NCBI GenBank assembly: GCA_903918155.1
Contig: CAIXDD010000529.1
Location: 1-6,859, forward strand
Direction: 5' to 3'
DNA: 6,859 nt
Source of the DNA: an uncultured Hyphomicrobiales bacterium
GTDB taxonomy: Bacteria; Pseudomonadota; Alphaproteobacteria; Rhizobiales; Beijerinckiaceae
Shown here in pieces: positions 1 to 6,448 of the stretch. A program made the position numbers and the translations under genes. Within the stretch, counting starts at the first letter, position 1; every line of letters starts with the position of its first letter. The notes beneath the pieces are model-generated. The model did no database searches and was not told where the DNA came from. It saw nothing but the letters and a program-made list of their open reading frames with translations.

Positions 1-382
1 CGAGGCGCTGGCCCGCGCCGCGCTCGCCCCGCCCGGCGGCGGTCTGGCCGAGGCGCCGGCGGACGCGAAAGATCCCCGCGTCGCCTTCGGCCGCGCCGCG
101 CGGCTTTACGCGCAGACGGGCGCGCCGCCGCAAGATCCCCATCGCGAGCCCGGTCTCGACTCCGATCCGCGCGAGATTTTCCGCCGCGCGCAGGAAAAGG
201 CCCGCGCGCAACAGGCTCGCGCCTTCGGGGCGCTTCCCCCTGCGCGCTCCCTCGCGCCCGCGCCGGCCGCGCCTTTGTCCGGGCCAAGCCTGTGGATGGA
301 GGCCCTGCAGGCGCGCGCCCTGCTGCAGGGGCCGGGGCAAGGCCTGCGCGCGCGTCAGGGCGCGTCTGCGAATTTCGATTAG
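1..382 (+). CDS. C-terminal fragment of an unrecognised hypothetical protein
   Basis: An open frame enters from the left edge (first full codon at base 2) and runs 126 codons to TAG at 380-382. Third positions are almost all G or C, as in the known genes here, which supports real coding. The visible peptide is rich in Ala, Pro, Arg and Gln. It has a charged, probably helical stretch (DPREIFRRAQEKARAQQARAF, about residues 55-75), a Pro/Ala-rich segment and a short tail ending in ANFD. There are no membrane segments, Cys clusters or recognisable catalytic motifs. I do not recognise the family. The low-complexity composition suggests the disordered tail of a larger protein. The next gene starts 71 bases downstream on the same strand with no terminator visible between them. 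The start lies outside the window. Confidence 0.6.
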   Translation, partial: EALARAALAPPGGGLAEAPADAKDPRVAFGRAARLYAQTGAPPQDPHREPGLDSDPREIFRRAQEKARAQQARAFGALPPARSLAPAPAAPLSGPSLWMEALQARALLQGPGQGLRARQGASANFD

Positions 383-453
383 CGGGCGGGCCCGGGCGCG
401 GCTAAGAAGGGAGCGCAACGACCGCCGCAGGCGGCGCAGGGGAGCAGCTCCAC

Positions 454-1716
454 ATGTCCGCACAGACCGCCGACGCGCAAAAACCCATGCCTGCGCGTTC
501 GCGCTATCCCGTGGAGGTCGTGATCGCCGCCGGCTGCCTGCTGGGCATGCTCACCTTCGGCCCGCGCTCGGCCATCGGCCAGTTCCAGCTGCCGGTGATC
601 GGTGATTTCGGATTCGGCGGCGACGTCTTCTCCTTCGCCATGGCGCTGCAATATCTGTTCTGGGGTCTGGGCCAGCCCTTCGCCGGCGCCATGGCCGACA
701 AGTTCGGCGTCACGCGCGTGCTCACCTTCGGCGCGCTGGTCTATGCGCTGGGTCTGGCGCTCATGGTCTACGCCTCCTCGCCCTTGTCCTTCACGCTGAC
801 GGCGGGCGTCCTTCTGGGCCTGGGCATTTCGGCCTGTTCGTTCAATCTCGTCATCGGCGCGTTCAGCAAGCTGCTGCCGCCCCATCGCCGCTCCATGGCC
901 TTCGGTCTGGGCACGGCGGCGGGCTCCTTCGGCCAGTTCCTCTTCTCGCCGTTCGCCGGCGGCATGATCGCCTCCTTCGGCTGGCAGACGACGGTCTTCA
1001 TTTTCGCCGTGGTCGTGCTGTGCTGCATTCCGCTGTCGCTGGCTCTGGCCGAGCGCAAGGGCGCGGACGCCGCCCCGGCCGCGGGCGCGCCGCCCCGGCA
1101 GAGTTTCCGCGAGGCGCTGGGCGAGGCGTTCAGCCATCGCTCCTATGTGCTGCTCGTGATCGGCTTCTTCACCTGCGGCTTCCAGCTCGCCTTCGTCACC
1201 GTGCATTTCCAGAAATATGTGGTGGAGGCGGGCCTGCCCGCCCATGTGGGCTATTGGGCTTTCGCGCTGGTGGGCGTGTTCAACATCGTGGGCTCGCTGT
1301 CCTCGGGCTGGCTGGGCGACAAGATGCCCAAGAACTGGCTGCTGGCCTTCATCTATTTCTCGCGCTCGCTGGTCACGCTCGCCTTCCTGCTGCTGCCGGT
1401 GACGCCCTTCAGCGCCTTCGCCTTCGGCGTGCTCACGGGCCTGTTGTGGCTGTCCACCGTGCCGCCGACCTCCGGCCTCATCGGCGTGATGTTCGGCACG
1501 CGCTATTTCTCGACGCTCTACGGCTTCGCCTTCCTCAATCACCAGCTCGGCGGCTTCATCGGCCTCATGCTGGCGGGCTGGCTGCGCGAGAGCACGGGTT
1601 CCTATGACGTGGTCTGGTGGCTCTCCATCGCGCTGGGCGTGGCCTCGGCCGCCATCAACATTCCCGTGTCGGAAAAGCCCGTGGCGCGGCAGGCGGCGGC
1701 GGGCGCGTCCGCCTGA
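454..1716 (+). CDS. Major facilitator superfamily transporter, 12 TM, probably carboxylate type
   Basis: A 420-residue inner-membrane secondary transporter. The usual 12 hydrophobic helices can be traced in two six-helix halves (about 22-198 and 231-405). They are joined by a polar Ala/Pro-rich cytoplasmic loop (about 199-228). The MFS loop 2-3 signature appears as GAMADKFGVTRV (78-89), with its counterpart GWLGDKMPKNW (285-295) in the second half. Length is typical of the superfamily. The conserved stretches GLGQPFAGAMADKFG, RYFSTLYGFAFLNHQLGGF and SGWLGDK resemble the YcxA/monocarboxylate-porter-like branch, so a small organic acid is the likely cargo; the substrate is inferred, not shown. 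The start is ATG 454, preceded by AGGGGAG at 438-444 with 9 bases of spacing. The gene lies 97 bases upstream of the acryloyl-CoA reductase on the same strand, which hints at, but does not prove, a shared C3-acid pathway. Confidence 0.93.
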   Translation: MSAQTADAQKPMPARSRYPVEVVIAAGCLLGMLTFGPRSAIGQFQLPVIGDFGFGGDVFSFAMALQYLFWGLGQPFAGAMADKFGVTRVLTFGALVYALGLALMVYASSPLSFTLTAGVLLGLGISACSFNLVIGAFSKLLPPHRRSMAFGLGTAAGSFGQFLFSPFAGGMIASFGWQTTVFIFAVVVLCCIPLSLALAERKGADAAPAAGAPPRQSFREALGEAFSHRSYVLLVIGFFTCGFQLAFVTVHFQKYVVEAGLPAHVGYWAFALVGVFNIVGSLSSGWLGDKMPKNWLLAFIYFSRSLVTLAFLLLPVTPFSAFAFGVLTGLLWLSTVPPTSGLIGVMFGTRYFSTLYGFAFLNHQLGGFIGLMLAGWLRESTGSYDVVWWLSIALGVASAAINIPVSEKPVARQAAAGASA

Positions 1717-1753
1717 GCCGCCCTGCTGGCGCGCGCGGCGTCCGAAAGGCGCA

Positions 1754-1783
1754 TTGAGCGCTGCGCGCCCGCGCGGCTAGATC
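1754..1783 (+). promoter_or_regulatory. Weak candidate sigma-70 promoter for acuI
   Basis: TTGAGC (1754-1759) and TAGATC (1778-1783) are separated by 18 bases, just upstream of the acuI ribosome-binding site. They match the -35 and -10 consensus at 4/6 and 3/6 positions, which is weak. In a GC-rich genome such a match may still be meaningful, but the gene could equally be read from a promoter upstream of the transporter. Confidence 0.25.
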
Positions 1784-1813
1784 GCATCAGGCCAGACCGG
1801 CGAGGGAGACCCC

Positions 1814-2803
1814 ATGAGCACGTTTCGCGCGATCCGCATCGACAAGGCCGAGACCGGAATCGTCGCCGCCTTCGTCGATTTCGACGAGGCCGACCTGATG
1901 GAGGGCGACGTGGACGTGCGCATCTCCCATTCCACGGTCAATTACAAGGACGGGCTCAACATCACCGGCAAGGCGCCCATCGCACGCCGCTTTCCGATGA
2001 TTCCCGGCATTGATTTCGCCGGCGTGGTGGAGCGCTCCGCCTCGCCCGCCTTCAAGCCCGGCGATCAGGTTCTGCTCACCGGCTACGGCGTGGGCGAAAG
2101 CCATCTCGGCGGCTTTGCGCAAAAGGCGCGCGTGAAATCGGAATGGCTGGCGCCGCTGCCGCCCGGCCTTTCGCCCGCGCAGGCCATGGCCATCGGCACG
2201 GCGGGATTCACCGCCATGCTCGCCGTTCTGGCGCTGGAGCGGTTCGGCCTGTCGCCGCAGGCGGGGCCCTGCCTCGTCACCGGCGCGGCCGGCGGCGTGG
2301 GCTCGGTGGCCGTGGCGCTTTTGAAAAAGGCGGGCTGGCGCGTCATCGCCTCCACGGGCCGCCCGCAGGAGGCGGCGTATCTCAAGAGCCTGGGCGCGGA
2401 CGAGATCATCGACCGCGCGGAATTGTCCGCCCCCGGCAAGCCGCTGGGCAAGCCGCGCTGGGCGGCGGCGGTGGAGGCGGTGGGCTCCCACACGCTCGCC
2501 AATGCGCTGGCGCAGACGCAGCCCCATGGCGCGGTCGCCGCCTGCGGCAATGCGCAGGGCCTCGACCTGCCCACGACCGTGGCGCCCTTCATCCTGCGCG
2601 GCGTCGCCCTTCTGGGCGTGGACAGCGTGCAATGCCCCATGCCCCTGCGCCTGTCCGCCTGGCGCCGGCTCGATCAGGATCTCGACCGCGCGGCCCTGTC
2701 GGCGGTCACCAGCCATATTCCCTTCGACCGCACGCTCGACGTGGCGCGCGACATCGTGGCGGGCAAGGTGCGCGGGCGCGTCGTGGTGGACATCGCGCCC
2801 TGA
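1814..2803 (+). CDS. acuI: NADPH-dependent acryloyl-CoA reductase, YhdH/AcuI type
   Basis: A 329-residue zinc-free medium-chain dehydrogenase/reductase. Family members reduce acryloyl-CoA to propionyl-CoA with NADPH in the cytoplasm, serving detoxification of acrylate and assimilation of 3-hydroxypropionate or DMSP carbon. The N-terminal GroES-like domain carries the family markers NYKDGL (43-48) and IPGIDFAG (63-70). The Rossmann domain has VTGAAGGVGSVAV (155-167) as the dinucleotide loop and STGRP (180-184), consistent with NADP preference. GNAQG (245-249) and RGVALLGVDSV (262-272) also fit. The length is close to E. coli YhdH (about 324 residues), and no structural-zinc Cys cluster is seen. 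The start is ATG 1814 with AGGGAG at 1803-1808, a short 5-base spacing. mutL follows after 44 bases. The subfamily assignment is firm; the precise physiological substrate in this organism is inferred. Confidence 0.9.
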   Translation: MSTFRAIRIDKAETGIVAAFVDFDEADLMEGDVDVRISHSTVNYKDGLNITGKAPIARRFPMIPGIDFAGVVERSASPAFKPGDQVLLTGYGVGESHLGGFAQKARVKSEWLAPLPPGLSPAQAMAIGTAGFTAMLAVLALERFGLSPQAGPCLVTGAAGGVGSVAVALLKKAGWRVIASTGRPQEAAYLKSLGADEIIDRAELSAPGKPLGKPRWAAAVEAVGSHTLANALAQTQPHGAVAACGNAQGLDLPTTVAPFILRGVALLGVDSVQCPMPLRLSAWRRLDQDLDRAALSAVTSHIPFDRTLDVARDIVAGKVRGRVVVDIAP

Positions 2804-2817
2804 GCGGCGCTTTCGGG

Positions 2818-2823
2818 CATAAT
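2818..2823 (+). promoter_or_regulatory. Possible -10 element ahead of mutL
   Basis: CATAAT matches the -10 consensus TATAAT at 5/6 positions. It stands out in the GC-rich 44-base gap between acuI and mutL and would give a leader of about 20 bases. No acceptable -35 hexamer lies 15-19 bases upstream, so this is only a weak candidate for separate mutL transcription. Confidence 0.22.
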
Positions 2824-2847
2824 GGCCGCTGATTCTGGAGCCGCCTC

Positions 2848-4704
2848 ATGCCCGTCCGCCGTCTCGATCCCGTGCTCGTCGACCGCATCGCCGCGGGCGA
2901 GGTGGTGGAGCGTCCGGCCTCGGCGGTGAAGGAGCTGGTCGAGAACGCGCTCGACGCGGGCGCCTCGCGCATCGAAATCGTCATCGAGGAGGGCGGGCGC
3001 CGCCTCATCCGCGTGGTGGACGACGGCGCAGGCATGGGGCCGGAGGATCTCGCGCTGGCGGTGGACCGGCACGCCACGTCGAAAATCCCGGACGGGGATT
3101 TATCGAGCATCGCGACGCTGGGCTTTCGCGGCGAGGCGCTGCCCTCCATCGGTTCGGTCGCCGCGCTCGACATCGTGTCGCGCCCCGCCGGCGCGGCGCA
3201 GGCCCATCGCATCCGCGTGGATCAGGGGCGCAAACATCCCGTCGTCCCCGCCGCCCATCCGCCGGGCACGCGGGTGGAGGTGCGCGACCTGTTCTGCGCC
3301 ACGCCCGCGCGGCTGAAATTCCTCAAGAGCGAGCGCGCCGAGGCGCAGGCGGTGGCCGATGTGGTCAAGCGCCTCGCCATGGCTCATCCCGACGTGGCGT
3401 TCGACCTGTCCGGCGACCATCTCACCGGCTTCCGGCATGCGCGCGCCGGCGCGGGCGCGGAGGGCCTGCGCGCCCGCCTCGCGCAGGCGCTGGGCAAGGA
3501 GTTCCGCGACAATGCGCTGGAGGTGGAGGCCGCGCGCGAAGGCTTCCGCCTCACCGGCTATGCGGGCCTGCCGACCTTCTCGCGCGCCAATGCGCTCAAT
3601 CAATTTCTCTATGTGAACGGCCGGCCGGTGCGCGACAAATTGTTCGCCGGCGCCGTGCGCGCGGCCTATCTGGATTATCTGCCCGCCGACCGGCGCCCCT
3701 CGCTGGCGCTCTATCTCGCCTGCGACCCGCGCGAGGTGGACGTGAACGTCCATCCCGCCAAGGCGGAAGTGCGCTTCCGCGATCCCGGCCTCGTGCGCGG
3801 CCTCATCATCGGCGCGCTGAAACAGACGCTGGCCGGCGCCCTGCATCGCGGCGCGACCCATCTTGGCGCGCGCATCGGCGCGATGGCGCGCCCCGGCGGC
3901 GCGCCGATGAATTGGGATTGGCGCGCCTCGCCCGCCGCGCCGGCGCAATCGTCGCGCGCGGGATTCGGCGAAGGATTCGGCGAAGGATTCGGCGAAGCCG
4001 CGCAGGCGGGCCTTCTCGCCGGCGGGCCTACGGCGCCCGGTTTCGCGCCCGGTTTGGCGCCCGGTTTCGCGCCCGCCGCCGATGCGCGCGCCCATGCGGC
4101 CGCGCCCGATCCGCAGGCGCTCGACGCCCCGCTCGGCGCCGCCCGCGCGCAGATCCACGACACGTATGTGATCGCGCAGACGCGCGACGGGCTGGTGATC
4201 GTCGATCAGCACGCCGCCCACGAACGCCTCGTCTATGAGCGGCTGAAGGCGCAGCGCGCGCAAGCCGGCGTCGCGCGCCAGATCCTGCTCATTCCCGTGG
4301 TCGTGGATCTCGATCCGGCGGACGCCGCGCGCCTGCTCGCCCATGCGGACGCGCTGCTGGCCTCCGGCCTCGTGGTGGAGCCGTTCGGGCCGGGCGCGGT
4401 GGCCGTGAGCGAGGCGCCCGCGCTGATCGGCAAGGCGGATCTGGCGGGCGTGGTGCGCGACCTCGCAGACGCGCTCGCCGACGACGATCCCGCCAATCCG
4501 CTCGACCGGCGGCTCGATCACGTGCTCGCCACCATGGCCTGCCATCATTCCGTGCGCGCGGGCCGCAAGCTCAGCGGGGAGGAGATGAACGCCCTGCTGC
4601 GCGAGATGGAGGCGACGCCGGGCGCGGGCCAGTGCAACCATGGCCGCCCCACTTATGTGGAGCTGAAACTCGCCGATGTGGAGCGGCTGTTCGGCCGGCG
4701 GTGA
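2848..4704 (+). CDS. mutL: DNA mismatch repair protein MutL with endonuclease motifs
   Basis: A complete 618-residue MutL, a cytoplasmic ATPase that couples MutS mismatch recognition to strand processing. The N-terminal GHKL ATPase shows AAGEVVERPASAVKELVENA (15-34) with Glu29 and Asn33, DDGAGM (58-63), RHATSKI (74-80) and GFRGEALPSIGSV (92-104). The transducer domain has FLYVNGRPVRD (253-263) and DVNVHPAKAEVRF (298-310). A low-complexity linker (about 340-430) contains GFGE and APGF repeats. The C-terminal domain has DQHA(X)2E(X)4E (453-464), ACHHSVRAG (564-572), CNHGRPT (596-602) and a terminal FGRR (615-618). These are the metal-binding nuclease motifs that E. coli MutL lacks. QILLIP (478-483) matches the sliding-clamp-binding motif. 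The start is ATG 2848, with GGAG at 2837-2840 and 7 bases of spacing. A strong terminator follows 38 bases after the stop. Confidence 0.99.
   Translation: MPVRRLDPVLVDRIAAGEVVERPASAVKELVENALDAGASRIEIVIEEGGRRLIRVVDDGAGMGPEDLALAVDRHATSKIPDGDLSSIATLGFRGEALPSIGSVAALDIVSRPAGAAQAHRIRVDQGRKHPVVPAAHPPGTRVEVRDLFCATPARLKFLKSERAEAQAVADVVKRLAMAHPDVAFDLSGDHLTGFRHARAGAGAEGLRARLAQALGKEFRDNALEVEAAREGFRLTGYAGLPTFSRANALNQFLYVNGRPVRDKLFAGAVRAAYLDYLPADRRPSLALYLACDPREVDVNVHPAKAEVRFRDPGLVRGLIIGALKQTLAGALHRGATHLGARIGAMARPGGAPMNWDWRASPAAPAQSSRAGFGEGFGEGFGEAAQAGLLAGGPTAPGFAPGLAPGFAPAADARAHAAAPDPQALDAPLGAARAQIHDTYVIAQTRDGLVIVDQHAAHERLVYERLKAQRAQAGVARQILLIPVVVDLDPADAARLLAHADALLASGLVVEPFGPGAVAVSEAPALIGKADLAGVVRDLADALADDDPANPLDRRLDHVLATMACHHSVRAGRKLSGEEMNALLREMEATPGAGQCNHGRPTYVELKLADVERLFGRR
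3961..3996. repeat. 12-bp tandem repeat, three perfect copies, in mutL linker
   Basis: GGATTCGGCGAA is repeated three times without mismatch and in frame with mutL, encoding Gly-Phe-Gly-Glu three times (residues 372-383). The unit is a multiple of three, so gain or loss of copies would change linker length without a frameshift. Confidence 0.95.
4033..4074. repeat. 12-bp tandem repeat, 3.5 copies, in mutL linker
   Basis: GCGCCCGGTTTC is repeated three and a half times with a single C-to-G change in the second copy. It is in frame and encodes Ala-Pro-Gly-Phe/Leu units (residues 396-409). It is unrelated in sequence to the 12-bp repeat that ends 36 bases upstream, so the two arrays probably arose separately. 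Confidence 0.92.
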
Positions 4705-4742
4705 GCGCCGCGCGCAGGCGCGAGGCGATCTCGAAAACTAAA

Positions 4743-4770
4743 AAAACCCGGCGATCGCTCGCCGGGTTTT
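4743..4770. terminator. Bidirectional intrinsic terminator between mutL and the porin gene
   Basis: A perfect 12-bp stem (AAAACCCGGCGA, 4743-4754, with TCGCCGGGTTTT, 4759-4770) closes a 4-base loop. The GC-rich core is followed by TTTT on the plus strand and by TTTTTT on the minus strand (the A run at 4741-4746). It lies between convergent genes, 38 bases past the mutL stop and 45 bases past the porin stop, so it can end both transcripts. Confidence 0.93.
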
Positions 4771-4774
4771 CCGT

Positions 4775-4804
4775 TTCAGGCGCAAGCTGGAAGCCGCGCC
4801 TGAA
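4775..4804. repeat. 9-bp inverted repeat in the porin 3' untranslated region
   Basis: TTCAGGCGC (4775-4783) and GCGCCTGAA (4796-4804) form a perfect 9-bp stem with a 12-base loop. It begins 11 bases after the porin stop codon (reading on the minus strand) and lies before the terminator stem. It has no T tract of its own, so an RNA-stabilising 3' hairpin is more likely than a second terminator. Confidence 0.75.
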
Positions 4805-4815
4805 GCCGATGGTTT

Positions 4816-6237
4816 TTAGAACGTGCGCTCGACGCGCAGGCGGCCGGTGACATTGCTGTCGGAACGGCTTGAGACAGCCGTCGCACCAGCGGCGCCAAAG
4901 TCAAGGCCGCCGACATAGCCGCGCACGTCCTGCGTCACGCGGGCGTAGATGACTTCCACGCCGATTTCGAAATTGCGCACCGGCAGCCAGGCGAAGCTGG
5001 TGCCGACGTTCCACACCGTGGCGTCGCCGAAGCCCTTCTTGCCGTCCCAGGCGCGACCCTTGGCGCCATCAGGCGCGTCGAGCTGGCCATAGGAGGCGAA
5101 GAGGACCGAACGATATTGGGGAGCCCAATAATGTTCGAGCAAGCCGGCGACGCCCCAGGACTTCACCGTCTCCAGACCCGTCGTCTCCGCGACGAGGCTC
5201 GGATGGTTCATCGTATAGCCGCCGACGTCGCGCTTGTAGGCGGAGGATTTGAACGACGTCCAGTTGGTCGTATATTCCGTCATGCCATTGGCGTAAGCGG
5301 CGGTGAGATAGAGCGCGTCGCCATTGGCCAGCATGGGCAGGTTGATCTTGGCGCCGGCGCCCAGGGCATAGACGCCCTTCGACTTGTCGTAGCCGTCGGT
5401 CGCATTGTTGAGCGTCACGTCGGCATAGGCGCCCATGACCTGCAGCGCGCCCCAGGCCTGGTCGAGGCGGAAGTTCGCGTTGATCTGCGGAATCGAATTA
5501 TAGACGTAATAGGGAGCCGTCGCCGTCGCGTCCGCGACGCCGGCGGTGGTGTCGATGTAATCCTGCAAGGCGAGGGTGGCCGACACGCCGCCGCCGAACG
5601 TGGCGGTATAGGCGAGCTGCTTGGCGCCGTTGCCGAAGGACGCCCAGTGACCCGCGCCATAGGTGGACGAGGGCATGAAGGCGAAATTATCGCGCGAGGC
5701 GCCGAAGGTGAAGCCGGCGAAGCGCACGAAGGCGTATTCCAGCGTCGAGCCGGCGCTGGCCGAGGAGGCGGCGGCGTTCTGGTCGAGCACGCCGGTCACG
5801 CGGGCCAGGCGGATGCCGGCGGAGGCCTGAACCGTGCCCCAGGCGGTCTGGGTGCGGGCGTCGAAGTCGATGCGGCCGCGGGCTTCCCAGCCCAGCGTGT
5901 TCTGGCCGTCGGCGGCGGAGCCGATGATAAGCGTCGCACTGCTCTTCTTGGCTTCGTTGACGGTAGTAGTCGCGATGTCATCGGCCACCGCCGCGGTGCC
6001 GGTCGCGGAGTAAATGTCCTTGGCGGGGACGAACGCATAGTCGGCGCGCACGCGGCCGCCGATCTTGAGGCAGGTGTCCGTGCCGGGGATGAAGAAATAG
6101 CCCGCGCCATAGGCCGAGCACACGCGCACATATTCAACCGGGGCCGACTTGCGGCTCGGCAGGTCGGCGGCCTGAGCGGCGGCGACCGAAAGGATCGCAG
6201 CGGCGGAGCCGAGCAAAACGCTCTTGTTAAAAGTCAT
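4816..6237 (-). CDS. Outer-membrane porin, Porin_2 (Brucella Omp2/rhizobial) family
   Basis: A 473-residue trimeric-type outer-membrane beta-barrel porin for passive diffusion of small hydrophilic solutes. A Sec signal peptide (Lys5, hydrophobic core 7-21, cleavage after Ala-Gln-Ala at 23) is followed by mature ADLPSRK. The family hallmark is EYVRVCSAYGAGYFFIPGTD (35-54) leading to TCLKIGGRVRADYAF, with the conserved pair Cys40/Cys56. Alternating amphipathic strands continue to the C-terminal GRLRVERTF, whose final Phe is the usual barrel-assembly signal. Length lies in the upper normal range. The first long loop (about 74-116) and the last one (about 445-462) are Ala/Thr/Ser-rich and use codons rarer than in the rest of the gene. 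I chose ATG 6237 because GGAGGA at 6245-6250 then has 7-base spacing; a TTG immediately upstream (6238-6240) would add one residue. It is convergent with mutL. Confidence 0.97.
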   Translation of the reverse strand: MTFNKSVLLGSAAAILSVAAAQAADLPSRKSAPVEYVRVCSAYGAGYFFIPGTDTCLKIGGRVRADYAFVPAKDIYSATGTAAVADDIATTTVNEAKKSSATLIIGSAADGQNTLGWEARGRIDFDARTQTAWGTVQASAGIRLARVTGVLDQNAAASSASAGSTLEYAFVRFAGFTFGASRDNFAFMPSSTYGAGHWASFGNGAKQLAYTATFGGGVSATLALQDYIDTTAGVADATATAPYYVYNSIPQINANFRLDQAWGALQVMGAYADVTLNNATDGYDKSKGVYALGAGAKINLPMLANGDALYLTAAYANGMTEYTTNWTSFKSSAYKRDVGGYTMNHPSLVAETTGLETVKSWGVAGLLEHYWAPQYRSVLFASYGQLDAPDGAKGRAWDGKKGFGDATVWNVGTSFAWLPVRNFEIGVEVIYARVTQDVRGYVGGLDFGAAGATAVSSRSDSNVTGRLRVERTF

Positions 6238-6244
6238 CAATCAA

Positions 6245-6250
6245 TCCTCC
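6245..6250 (-). promoter_or_regulatory. Strong ribosome-binding site of the porin gene
   Basis: Reading on the minus strand, GGAGGA precedes ATG 6237 by 7 bases, close to ideal. It decides between ATG 6237 and the in-frame TTG at 6240, which would have only 4 bases of spacing. It is the best Shine-Dalgarno match in the window, fitting a highly expressed porin. Confidence 0.85.
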
Positions 6251-6429
6251 AAAAATGGGCGGGACGATCCGGCGGCGCCCGATCTCCCCTTCGCCGCCCG
6301 CTCGAGCGGCGGAGCGAAACGGCGTGCTCCCGGCCTGAAACCGTTCGCAGGGCCTTAATTTAACTCAAACGAAGCCATTGGGGAGAGTAAAGTCCCGTTC
6401 AAGGCGTCGTTCTTCGAGCATAGTGTCGC

Positions 6430-6448
6430 CCAAGTTACAACGACTTGG
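6430..6448. repeat. Inverted repeat CCAAGT-N7-ACTTGG, possible operator
   Basis: Two perfect 6-base arms (6430-6435 and 6443-6448) are separated by 7 bases. Arm centres are 13 bases apart, a little over one helical turn, which would suit a dimeric regulator. No T run follows on the minus strand, so it is not an intrinsic terminator for the upstream gene. The position is about 190 bases upstream of the porin start. Confidence 0.35.

Noticed and set aside
422..434. Short hairpin CCGCC-GCA-GGCGG just upstream of the transporter ribosome-binding site
   Set aside because: The stem is only 5 bp with a 3-base loop and no T tract, too weak for a terminator and common by chance at this GC content.
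379..1542. Minus-strand open frame of 387 codons opposite the transporter gene
   Set aside because: It encodes a low-complexity Arg/Glu/His/Gly/Gln-rich peptide with no fold signature. It is the expected antisense shadow of a GC-rich gene whose plus-strand product has 12 clear membrane helices.
1787..2716. Minus-strand open frame of 309 codons opposite acuI
   Set aside because: The composition is Arg/Gly/Ala/His-rich without motifs, while the plus-strand frame has every AcuI marker. It is an antisense shadow.
2143..2832. Alternative plus-strand frame of 229 codons within acuI reaching the mutL leader
   Set aside because: Its extreme Gly/Arg/Ala bias is typical of an out-of-frame reading of GC-rich coding DNA, and there is no supported start.
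3100..4641. Minus-strand open frame of 513 codons opposite mutL
   Set aside because: It is long only because stop codons are rare antisense to GC-rich codons. The peptide is low complexity and mutL is unambiguous.
6238..6240. TTG as the porin start codon
   Set aside because: ATG at 6237 has much better spacing (7 bases) from the GGAGGA site, and the TTG would add only a single residue.
5116..6363. Plus-strand open frame of 415 codons opposite the porin gene, extending into its upstream region
   Set aside because: The Gly/Arg/Val-rich product has no signature, and the porin reading is certain. It is an antisense shadow.
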